A DNA stretch of 64,000 bases, taken from positions 1,036,089-1,100,088 of the forward strand of contig NZ_CM001484.1 of NCBI RefSeq assembly GCF_000243395.2. Reading direction: 5' to 3'. The notes beneath the pieces were generated by a model. The model was not told the DNA's origin, made no database searches, and was given only the letters and a program-made list of their open reading frames with translations. The DNA is from Saccharomonospora glauca K62. GTDB taxonomy: Bacteria; Actinomycetota; Actinomycetes; Mycobacteriales; Pseudonocardiaceae. Positions 1 to 8,360 of this stretch are shown here, in pieces. Position 1 is the first letter of the stretch. Every line of letters starts with the position of its first letter. The position numbers and the translations under genes were made by a program.

Positions 1-1
1 G

Positions 2-976
2 TTCAACGATCCCGGCGCGTCGGTGGCGAACGAAGCTCGGGCCATTCTGGACAACGCCCGCAACGAGCTGAGCCTGGCCGGGGACCTGGTGGCCCGAAAG
101 CTCGGCTTCGAGCCCGACGGTCAGGGCGGTTACAAGCGCAACCTCGGGTCCAAGGAATGGGGAAGCGAGCGGCGCGAGAAGACGCGGGTGTGGGACCCCG
201 AGACCGGGCAGTGGGTCGAACGGGATCCCGGCGGTTGGCAGCGTCACGGTCCCGGAGGTAGCTGGTCGGGCAAGTGGGGCTCCCAGTCCGACGGGATGCT
301 CCGCGACAAGATCAAGGAGGTCCTCGGTCAGCTAGGGATCGAGATCCCCGAGAAAAAGTTGGAAGGGTCGGCGAACGTCGACGTGCTCGGCGGCAAGCTC
401 GACGGCGAGTTCTCCTCGGGCGACTGGTCGGGCAAGGGCAGTCTCGAAGGCTCGCTCCTCGGCGCGGGCGCCGAAGGCAATTTCTCCACGTCCGTCCTCG
501 GTGTCAACGTGGGCGGCAGTGCCGAGGCGTACCTCGCGAAGGGCGGCGCCGAAGGGGAGCTGAGCTACGGCGACTACGGCAAGCTCTCGGGCAAGGCCCA
601 GGGCATCATCGGAGTCGAGGCCTCGGGCAACGTTTCGGTGGGCTTCGACGGGGTTCAAGCGAACCTCGGCGCCTTCGCCGGCGGGAAGGTCGACGCCGAT
701 CTCAGTGCCGAGGCGGGTGGCATCACCGTCGGGGTCCACGGGGAAGCACGGTACGGAGCCGGTGCGGACGCGAGTGCGCAGTTCGGCATGGGTGACGACG
801 GCAAGTTCCACATTGGTGTGTCGGCAGGTCTCGCGTTGGGGCTCGGCGCCAAGGGAGGGTTCGATGTCGCGATCGATCCGGGCGAGTTCGCTGGTACCGT
901 GGTCGACGTCGGCAGCGGCATCATGAACGCCGCGTCCAATGTCGGTAATGGAATCGCTAACGCCCTCGGCTTCTGA
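2..976 (+). CDS. Glycine-rich repetitive protein, 5' end outside the window
   Basis: The frame is open from the left edge, so the true start probably lies upstream; a GTG at 23 is only the first start codon inside the window. The visible part has about 325 residues. A charged helical stretch rich in W, R and K (about residues 1-95) leads into a long segment of Gly/Ala/Ser alternating with V, L, F and Y. That pattern looks like repeated short beta strands. No signal peptide is visible and no cysteine was noticed. Its neighbours, two DUF1795-like proteins and a YbaB-like protein, are typical of type VII secretion-associated loci in actinomycetes, so it may be a secreted or surface substrate. 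I do not recognise a family and assign no enzymatic role. Confidence 0.7.
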   Translation, partial: FNDPGASVANEARAILDNARNELSLAGDLVARKLGFEPDGQGGYKRNLGSKEWGSERREKTRVWDPETGQWVERDPGGWQRHGPGGSWSGKWGSQSDGMLRDKIKEVLGQLGIEIPEKKLEGSANVDVLGGKLDGEFSSGDWSGKGSLEGSLLGAGAEGNFSTSVLGVNVGGSAEAYLAKGGAEGELSYGDYGKLSGKAQGIIGVEASGNVSVGFDGVQANLGAFAGGKVDADLSAEAGGITVGVHGEARYGAGADASAQFGMGDDGKFHIGVSAGLALGLGAKGGFDVAIDPGEFAGTVVDVGSGIMNAASNVGNGIANALGF

Positions 977-994
977 GCCGGGTCTGGAGACAGC

Positions 995-1489
995 GTGGTA
1001 GCAACCCTTCCCTTTCCGATCGAATTCTCGCTTCCCGAGGGATGGCGGTCGGTGAATCCCGACTCGATCGGCGCGGACGGTCCGGGGTTCGTGGCGCTGC
1101 ACACCGCCACGAGTGGACCCTTCACGGCCAACATCACGATCTCGGGGGAAGTTCGCGATTCCAGCGTGTCGCTGGAGCAGATCGCCGACGAGACCGTCGC
1201 ACGGCTTCGTCAGACGGACCCGAACGTCGAGGTGGGGAAGCGGGAGCACACCGGCTCGCCCGCGAGCCCCGGCTTCACCCAGGCGCTCCGGTTCCGGCCG
1301 GTGATCGAGGGAAGCCCGAGAGAGGTCTACCAGCTTCAGGCGCTGTTGGGAGCCCCGGACCGGCGTGATCCCGGCAGGCGCGCGGTGCTGCACGTCGCGA
1401 TGACTGCGTTGCCCGAGCAGTTCGCCCAGCTCATGGGCGACTTCGGGAAGTTCCTCTCGACCATTCGGTTCGAGGGGTCGACGGCGTGA
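995..1489 (+). CDS. DUF1795/LpqN-like protein, copy 1
   Basis: This 164-residue protein starts at GTG 995, with GGAGA at 986-990 as ribosome binding site. It opens with a P-x-x-FxLPxGW pattern (LPEGW near residue 14) and has a central strand-rich core with ANITISGE. It ends with an ALPEQF segment and a final FLSTIRFE strand. This layout matches the PsbP-like DUF1795/LpqN fold found in small actinomycete proteins near type VII secretion genes. There is no signal peptide or lipobox, so it is probably cytosolic. It is clearly paralogous to the gene at 2532, sharing the GPF/GVFTxNIT, LEQxA and ALPEQF blocks. It overlaps the next gene by four bases, which suggests translational coupling. Function is unknown. 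Confidence 0.75.
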   Translation: MVATLPFPIEFSLPEGWRSVNPDSIGADGPGFVALHTATSGPFTANITISGEVRDSSVSLEQIADETVARLRQTDPNVEVGKREHTGSPASPGFTQALRFRPVIEGSPREVYQLQALLGAPDRRDPGRRAVLHVAMTALPEQFAQLMGDFGKFLSTIRFEGSTA

Positions 1490-2202
1490 GTGTCGGCGTC
1501 GTCGTCGCCATCGCCGTCGGTGGCAGCGTCGTGTTCCTCGGCGGGCTGGCGTGGCTGATCGTCAGGCTGAACCGGATGGCCGGACCGAAAGCCGGAGATC
1601 GCCGACAGCTCGCCGAGGAACTGTCGCGCCGAGGTTGGAAGTACGCCGAACGCGACGACAGCGTCGTCGACGTCTACAACGAGCTGTACCGGAAGTACAC
1701 ACATCCTTTCGTGCTGGACCCCCTGGTGGGCCCACCACGGGCGACCTCGGCCAAGGACGTCGTCACCGGGGTGCATCGCGGCAGACCGTTCCTGGCGGCG
1801 GTGTTGGACACGTATCACCGTGGCGAGTATCTGGCCCAGCGCTGCGTGTGGGTGCGGACACCGGCGCCTCGTCCCGCTCTCACCGTTAGCCGGATGGCGG
1901 CCGCCGCCAGTCGGATCAACGACGCCATCGGAACCGGTGACTTCAAGACGGGGAACCCGGAATTCGATGAGAAATTCGACGTGCGCGGTCAGGACCCGAA
2001 TTTCACCGCTGCCGTCATGACTCCGGAGCTGGTGGCCCTGCTTCTTTCGGAGCGGGGACAATTCAGTGGGTTCATGTTGCTGGGCGACCAGCTCGACGTG
2101 TTCGATCCGATCGGCGACCATTGCGACCCGAACCAGCTCGTCGCGGCTCTCGACCTGAGGTGCGACATTCTCGATCGCGTTCCGGCCTCGGTCTGGTCGT
2201 GA
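1486..2202 (+). CDS. Single-pass membrane protein of unknown function
   Basis: The protein has 238 residues. One hydrophobic helix spans about residues 3-27 (VVVAIAVGG to WLIVRL), followed by a basic/charged segment and a soluble domain of about 200 residues. This gives an N-terminal anchor with the large domain probably on the cytosolic side because of the R/K residues after the helix. The GTG start at 1486 overlaps the stop of the upstream DUF1795-like gene (GTGA), so the two are probably co-translated. The soluble domain contains a NPEFDEKFDV segment and an LLLSERGQFSGF segment that recall DUF3137-like actinomycete membrane proteins, but I cannot confirm a family. It sits between two DUF1795-like paralogues and probably belongs with them. 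Confidence 0.7.
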   Translation: MSVGVVVAIAVGGSVVFLGGLAWLIVRLNRMAGPKAGDRRQLAEELSRRGWKYAERDDSVVDVYNELYRKYTHPFVLDPLVGPPRATSAKDVVTGVHRGRPFLAAVLDTYHRGEYLAQRCVWVRTPAPRPALTVSRMAAAASRINDAIGTGDFKTGNPEFDEKFDVRGQDPNFTAAVMTPELVALLLSERGQFSGFMLLGDQLDVFDPIGDHCDPNQLVAALDLRCDILDRVPASVWS

Positions 2203-2531
2203 CGACGAGGTGAGGGGGTGGCTCCTTCGCTTCCGCGGAGGGCGGCTACCTTGGTCATCGGTACGGTCCGGCCCCCGGCGGCCGCGACGTGGAGGTGTCC
2301 GTGGCAAGAGGGAATTCGAGCCCGGTCCTTCGCGGTGCTGACCGAAATGACGGTCCTGTCCTCGATTTGAGGAAGTGTCCGAAATTGCTCGAAGTCGACG
2401 GCGGTTCGCCCCCGGATCGGGACGGCCGCATCGGCTATCGAATGAAATGACGTCGCACGACAACGGTTGTTCCCGGACTGACGTCCGAATCGACGAGCAG
2501 CCGATGTCGTCCGCACGAGGAATGTCGGGGA
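2203..2531 (+). other. Intergenic gap of 329 bp
   Basis: No convincing gene is seen. The stretch around 2340-2470 is less GC-rich than its surroundings. It contains a small TCCTC/GAGGA stem and an 11-base palindrome (ACAACGGTTGT, 2460-2470). It probably carries the promoter of the 2532-3556 gene pair, but no -35/-10 pair stands out. Confidence 0.4.
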
Positions 2532-3032
2532 ATGAGTACGAGAGTGTCGACGTTGCCGGCGCCGGTGAGATTCACCTTGCCGGACGGCTGGGTCGCGGTG
2601 CCCCCGCGAGAGGTCAAGGCTGACAATGCCGCGTTCGTGGCGGTGTATCCGGAAATGAAGGGGGTGTTCACCCCGAACATCACCGTGACCGGTCACGTCC
2701 GGCCGCATTACGCGTCGTTGGAACAGGTGGCGGAGCAGGCGCTGGCGGAGCTGCGGTCGGGCGCGTCCGATGTGCAGGTGGGGGAGCGAAGCGAGATAGG
2801 GAACGCGAGCCACCCCGGTTTCGTGCGGGCGGTTCGGTTCGCGTTGCCTTACGGCGGAAAACCGCTGTACATCGTGCAGCGCCAAGCCTTCTTCCGAATG
2901 CGTCATCCACGAAGTTCCGCCCATATGGCGGTCCTGCAGGTGGCGTTGACGGCGTTGCCCGAACAGTTCGTGAACCTGCTCGACGAGTTCCACGACTTTC
3001 TTTCGACGATCCGACCGGAAGTGGTGCAATGA
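2532..3032 (+). CDS. DUF1795/LpqN-like protein, copy 2
   Basis: This 166-residue protein is a paralogue of the one at 995. It has the same LPDGW entry motif (about residues 16-20), a FTPNITVTG strand, an LEQVAEQAL helix, and the ALPEQFVNLLDEFHDFLSTIRPE ending split over two short blocks. The start is ATG 2532 with GGGGA just upstream. Its stop overlaps the start of the YbaB-like gene (ATGA at 3029-3032). It has no secretion signal. The family is small and common beside type VII secretion loci; the molecular role is not known. Two diverged copies within 1.5 kb suggest an old tandem duplication, with the membrane-protein gene between them. Confidence 0.75.
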   Translation: MSTRVSTLPAPVRFTLPDGWVAVPPREVKADNAAFVAVYPEMKGVFTPNITVTGHVRPHYASLEQVAEQALAELRSGASDVQVGERSEIGNASHPGFVRAVRFALPYGGKPLYIVQRQAFFRMRHPRSSAHMAVLQVALTALPEQFVNLLDEFHDFLSTIRPEVVQ

Positions 3033-3556
3033 GTGGTTACGCAGCGCAGCTCATGCGTCGTATCGAGGCGCTGGACACGGCGGCGGCCGACAACCGCCGT
3101 CGGGCCGAGGCCTACAAGCAGACGGAGGAGGAGCTCAAGAACGTCCGCGCGAGCGTGACGTCGCCCGACGGAGTCGTGACCGTGGTGGCGGGACCCGGAG
3201 GCTCGATCACGTCCGTCACGTTCTCCGACCGCGTTCGCGAGCTCAGCCCGGCGACGTTGTCCACGACGGTTCAGCAGACCATCGCGGCTGCCGTCGCCGC
3301 CGCGGCGCGCCGGCAGGCGGAGGTCGTCCGGCGAGGGCTGGGCAGCACGGACCTGTTGGACCGGGTCATCGAGTCGGACGAGCGGTTGTTCGGGGACCAG
3401 CGTCCCCCCGAGTCCGCGGAGCCCCACGCCCAGCAGGCGCCGTCGAGCGCTCAGCCACTTCCGAAGGCTCAGGCGTCCCCGAGGAGGGCGGCTCCCTCCT
3501 CCGCCGACGACGAGGCGTTCTTCCAGGACTTCGGCGTCTTCTCGTCGAGGCGGTGA
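3029..3556 (+). CDS. YbaB/EbfC family nucleoid-associated-like protein
   Basis: The protein has 175 residues. Residues 1-105 match the YbaB/EbfC architecture. An N-terminal coiled helix (AAQLMRRIEAL onwards) is followed by a strand pair around VTSPDGVVTVVAGPGG and SITSVTFSD, then an alanine-rich C-terminal helix. Classical YbaB dimers bind DNA. In actinomycetes, divergent members accompany ESX/type VII loci, where EspG-like or chaperone roles have been suggested. The last 65 residues are a P/A/Q/S-rich disordered tail ending in an acidic-aromatic patch (DDEAFFQDFGVF). The tail is absent from the chromosomal housekeeping YbaB and may be a partner-binding tail (inference). It is coupled to the upstream DUF1795-like gene by ATGA. 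Confidence 0.75.
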   Translation: MSGYAAQLMRRIEALDTAAADNRRRAEAYKQTEEELKNVRASVTSPDGVVTVVAGPGGSITSVTFSDRVRELSPATLSTTVQQTIAAAVAAAARRQAEVVRRGLGSTDLLDRVIESDERLFGDQRPPESAEPHAQQAPSSAQPLPKAQASPRRAAPSSADDEAFFQDFGVFSSRR

Positions 3557-3562
3557 CGTGTT

Positions 3563-3606
3563 CCCCGGCCGGCCGGGGCGTCGGTACGGGCCGTCCCCGG
3601 CCGGCC
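3563..3606 (+). terminator. GC-rich inverted repeat after the YbaB-like gene
   Basis: A perfect 16-base palindrome made of CCCCGGCC and GGCCGGGG occupies 3563-3578. A third copy of the left part, CCCCGGCCGGCC, follows at 3595-3606. It sits seven bases after the YbaB-like stop and before pxpA. There is no U-tract, so it would be an actinomycete-style terminator without a tail, or a paired-hairpin switch. Confidence 0.45.
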
Positions 3607-3628
3607 GAAACGCGATTACCCTGTCGAT

Positions 3629-4399
3629 GTGGACGTGGTGATCGACCTCAACAGTGATCTGGGCGAGGGCTTCGGAGCGTGGCCGCTCGGGGACGACGAG
3701 GCGTTGCTGGACGTGGTCACCAGCGCCAACGTCGCGTGTGGTTTCCACGCGGGCGACCCGAGCGTGCTGCGCCGTGTCACCGAACGGGCCGCCGAACGCG
3801 GCGTGGCGATCGGTGCTCAGGTCGGTTACCGCGATCTGGCCGGGTTCGGTCGCCGCTTCATCGACATGGACCCCCACGATCTGGCCAACGACGTCATCTA
3901 CCAGATCGGGGCGCTCGACGGGTTCGCCCGGATCGCCGGCTCGGCCGTGCGCTACGTCAAGCCTCACGGCGCGCTCTACAACGCCGTGGTGTCGCACGCG
4001 GAACAGGCGGCCGCCGTGGTGGACGCGGTCCGGCGTTACGACCCCACTCTTCCGATCCTGGGGCTGCCGGGCTCGGAGCTCGTCCGCCGGGCCGAGGAGG
4101 CGGGGCTGACCGTCGTGCTGGAGTCCTTCGCCGACCGCGCCTACACCCCGGAGGGCACGCTGGTGTCGCGTCGCGAGCCGCATGCTGTGGTTCGGGATCC
4201 CGACGAGGTGGTGGAGCGCAGCGTGCGCATGGCGTTGGAGGGAGCCGTGCGGGCGGTGGACGGCAGTGTGTTGACGCTGCGTCCCCAGTCGTTGTGCGTT
4301 CACGGCGACACCCCCGGTGCCGTCGACCTCGCGCGCCGGGTTCGCAAGGCGCTCACCGACGCCGGGGTGTCGGTGAGGTCCTTCGTCGAGACCGACTGA
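3629..4399 (+). CDS. pxpA: 5-oxoprolinase subunit A (LamB/YcsF family)
   Basis: The 256-residue product matches the full length of the LamB/YcsF family. It has the family opening [12 protein letters not shown] (residues 5-16), then [13 protein letters not shown] (about 32-44), and the later blocks VKPHGALYN and [10 protein letters not shown]. In characterised bacteria PxpA works with PxpB and PxpC to hydrolyse 5-oxoproline to glutamate in an ATP-dependent cytosolic reaction. Neither pxpB nor pxpC is next to it here, so partners must be elsewhere or the role differs. The GTG start at 3629 is supported by the family N-terminus. It follows the palindrome at 3563 and is probably transcribed on its own; the next gene faces it. 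Confidence 0.9.
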   Translation: MDVVIDLNSDLGEGFGAWPLGDDEALLDVVTSANVACGFHAGDPSVLRRVTERAAERGVAIGAQVGYRDLAGFGRRFIDMDPHDLANDVIYQIGALDGFARIAGSAVRYVKPHGALYNAVVSHAEQAAAVVDAVRRYDPTLPILGLPGSELVRRAEEAGLTVVLESFADRAYTPEGTLVSRREPHAVVRDPDEVVERSVRMALEGAVRAVDGSVLTLRPQSLCVHGDTPGAVDLARRVRKALTDAGVSVRSFVETD

Positions 4400-4408
4400 G
4401 GGAGCGGC

Positions 4409-4855
4409 TCAGCTCGACGCGAACGAAAGCCGTCGTCCCGTGAGTTGCCCCGCCCGGATGCGCAGGTACCGGTCGCGCTGGCCCGGCGCCCACGGCCGGT
4501 TGCGGAAGTCCGTGACCCGTACCAGCGTGTTGACGTCGGTGATGACCGTGGCGGTGCCGAGCAGGACGACGCTCCACCCGGTGTGGCTCGCGTGGTCGAT
4601 GCTGTCGACCTCGAACGCCACGACCGTGTCCGCCACCCGGCGCGCCCATGAGTCCCCCGACGTTCTGATGATCACGTCGCGGCCGTCGAGGACGTAGTTC
4701 ACCGGGCGGATAGCGGGCAGCGCCTTCTCGGTGAAGACGAGCCGCCCGACGGGTTCGGTTTTGAGCAGCTCAAGGCATTCCACCTCGCTGAGCTCCCGCA
4801 TCTCGGCGGGAGTGGTGATCGCCTTCGCGGACCGTGGCTGTGTCACCGGTTGCAT
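4409..4855 (-). CDS. Pyridoxamine 5'-phosphate oxidase-like flavin/F420-binding protein
   Basis: The protein is a compact split-barrel of the PPOX family. It has the helix ELSEVECLELLKTEPVGRLVF, then strands around AIRPVNYVLDG, a VVAFEVDSID core, a GWSVVLLGTATVI strand and a C-terminal R-R-L ending. The opening 'one of the small helices plus VGRLVF' is typical of actinomycete PPOX proteins that bind FMN or F420. The substrate cannot be told from sequence. Several starts are possible: GTG 4897, ATG 4855 (chosen here) and ATG 4801, which directly precedes the conserved helix. It is convergent with pxpA (nine bases between stops) and monocistronic. Confidence 0.8.
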   Translation of the reverse strand: MQPVTQPRSAKAITTPAEMRELSEVECLELLKTEPVGRLVFTEKALPAIRPVNYVLDGRDVIIRTSGDSWARRVADTVVAFEVDSIDHASHTGWSVVLLGTATVITDVNTLVRVTDFRNRPWAPGQRDRYLRIRAGQLTGRRLSFASS

Positions 4856-4993
4856 CCCTCGTGTCGTCGCCTGCCCCCGGCTCGTCGCGGTTCGCACCCG
4901 CCGGGTCTCGACATCGACTCTGCGTCACGACCCACCGCCCTGAGCAGGGCACAAAGACCCGTCTGCGGTGACCCAACGACACGAGGCCGGCAT

Positions 4994-5677
4994 CTAGGGG
5001 CCGAGGAGCAGTCGCAACCGGTGCTCCCGCTCGGCCGGGGTCTGGCGGGGGCAGCTCGCGCATTTCGAGTCCCGCGTGGCGGGGGCTTCGTAGATCAGGC
5101 AGCACGACGAACGCCGCAGCACCAGCCGATCACCCATCGTGGCGAACCGGGGGCGCGGGGACCCGTTCCACACGCACCCCGGTAGCTCGCGGGCCGCGCT
5201 TTCCATATGGTCGGAGAGTTCGCGGGCCAGCCGAGGCGCCGTGTTCGCGTCGCCGGTGGTGGACGCCGCCCACAGCAGGCGGTTGGCGATCGAGTCCACT
5301 CCCACGGCCCACAACGCGCGTGGGGAGGCGCCGCTGGCCCGCGCGAACGCGGTGACAGCGGAGTCGAGGGCCCGGACGAGTGCCGCGCCGAGAGCGGCCG
5401 GATCCGCCCCGAGGGCGCGGGTCGAGTGCGCGTCGAGGAACCGCCCGTCGGCGGTGACGTCGAACGTCACGGCGTCCAGGGCGGGGTCGCGCGCCACTCC
5501 CGTGTGCACCCAGGGTTCGAGGGCGGGTGCGACGAGCACCGACGACGCCGAGTACCACCGAATGGTACCCAGCACCGCGGGCGCGGCTCGGCCGTGCAGT
5601 CGTCGCGCCCGGTCGAGGTCCTCCGTCACCCACGCGGGGTCCGCGAGCGCCGTCGCGGGCAGTTCCACAACCCTCAC
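4994..5677 (-). CDS. FhuF-like (2Fe-2S)-binding protein
   Basis: The 227-residue protein ends in the FhuF-type cysteine signature: a Cys-Cys pair at about 192-193, twelve residues, then Cys-x2-Cys at about 206-209. These are expected to bind a [2Fe-2S] cluster. In E. coli, FhuF helps remove iron from imported hydroxamate siderophores by reducing it in the cytosol. The N-terminal 180 residues are a poorly conserved alpha/beta domain. Its GTG start overlaps the stop of the upstream rlmA gene by four bases, so the two are probably co-translated. No siderophore genes are nearby. The role in ferric reduction is a family-level inference. Confidence 0.8.
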   Translation of the reverse strand: MRVVELPATALADPAWVTEDLDRARRLHGRAAPAVLGTIRWYSASSVLVAPALEPWVHTGVARDPALDAVTFDVTADGRFLDAHSTRALGADPAALGAALVRALDSAVTAFARASGASPRALWAVGVDSIANRLLWAASTTGDANTAPRLARELSDHMESAARELPGCVWNGSPRPRFATMGDRLVLRRSSCCLIYEAPATRDSKCASCPRQTPAEREHRLRLLLGP

Positions 5678-6531
5678 CCCCGCTTCTCGTAGACCGACAC
5701 CGTGAACGACAGTGTCACCCGGACCGCCTCGGCGACGGCGGCCAGCCGGTCGCCGAGCCCGTTCCGGTGCAGGTGATGGGCATTGGGCCCCATGAGTACG
5801 GCGTTGCGTACGTCGTCGGGCGAGAGCGTGACGTGGTCGGTGACGTCCGTGCGTTCGACGAGCGTGAAACCTGCGGCGAGCGCGGCGTCGAGGCGTTCGG
5901 ACTTGTCGGCGCCGACGTCGAGCAGCGACAGCGACTCGGCGAGTTCGGCGAGGTGACCCGGCCCCGGACCGGCCACGAGCAGCCTGCCCTCCGGGACGAG
6001 CACGCGGCGGAACTCGTCCGCGTTACGGGGCGCGAAGACGTTGAGCACCGTCTCGGCCACGCCCTCGCCCACCGGCCACGGCCGCCACAGGTTCCACACC
6101 GCCGCGCCCAACCTCGGATGGGCACGGGCGGCCCGCTTCAGCGCCGGGGCGGACACGTCGAGGGCGAGTCCGGTGGCCTGCGGTAGCGCGTCCAGGACGT
6201 GGGCGAGGTAGTAGCCCGTGCCCGCGCCCGCGTCGACCACCATCCGCCCCCTCGCGCGCGCCGCGAGTGCCGCGGCCAGGGACTCGTAGAAGCCCTTGCC
6301 CAGGAAGGCGACTCGCGCCGCCACCATCTCGGCCGTGTCGGCGGTGCCCTTCGGAACCTTGGCGTGCAGGAGGTTGACGTAGCCCTGTCGGGCCAGGTCG
6401 AACGCGTGCCCCCGAGGGCAGCGCAGCGTACGAGCCTCCCGAGCCACCCGGTCGCCGCACACCGAACACCGCAACGCCGCCACGACGGGGTCGGGCGGGG
6501 CGGGGAGCGTAGGGGAGTGGTTCGCGGGCAT
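5674..6531 (-). CDS. rlmA: 23S rRNA (guanine-N1)-methyltransferase, RlmA type
   Basis: The product has 285 residues from ATG 6531; longer upstream readings lack support. The N-terminus carries a zinc-binding pattern C-x2-C ... C-x3-H (RCSVCGD, then RCPRGH) followed by FDLARQGYVNLL, which is diagnostic of RlmA/TlrB enzymes. Next come VVDAGAGTGYY, the SAM-binding motif I, and NVFAPRN as the catalytic-loop region. The family methylates N1 of G745 or G748 in helix 35 of 23S rRNA; the TlrB-type members confer tylosin resistance. Which position is used here cannot be decided. It is divergent from amt, with about 170 bp for both promoters, and coupled to the downstream FhuF-like gene. Confidence 0.87.
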   Translation of the reverse strand: MPANHSPTLPAPPDPVVAALRCSVCGDRVAREARTLRCPRGHAFDLARQGYVNLLHAKVPKGTADTAEMVAARVAFLGKGFYESLAAALAARARGRMVVDAGAGTGYYLAHVLDALPQATGLALDVSAPALKRAARAHPRLGAAVWNLWRPWPVGEGVAETVLNVFAPRNADEFRRVLVPEGRLLVAGPGPGHLAELAESLSLLDVGADKSERLDAALAAGFTLVERTDVTDHVTLSPDDVRNAVLMGPNAHHLHRNGLGDRLAAVAEAVRVTLSFTVSVYEKRG

Positions 6532-6700
6532 GGCCCTATTCGACCACGCCGCCTCGACGTGGGCTGAAACGTAGCCGTTACGGAGCGCACGGCCCAGTTC
6601 ACTTGTCCGCAACACCGGAAGCGATTTGTCGCAACATGCCGCTTCGATGCTCATGCCGAACCGCGGGTTGCGCACGGGCGCACGAGTGCGAGGAGGCGAC

Positions 6701-8352
<1,652 letters not shown>

Positions 8353-8360
8353 CCGCGGTC

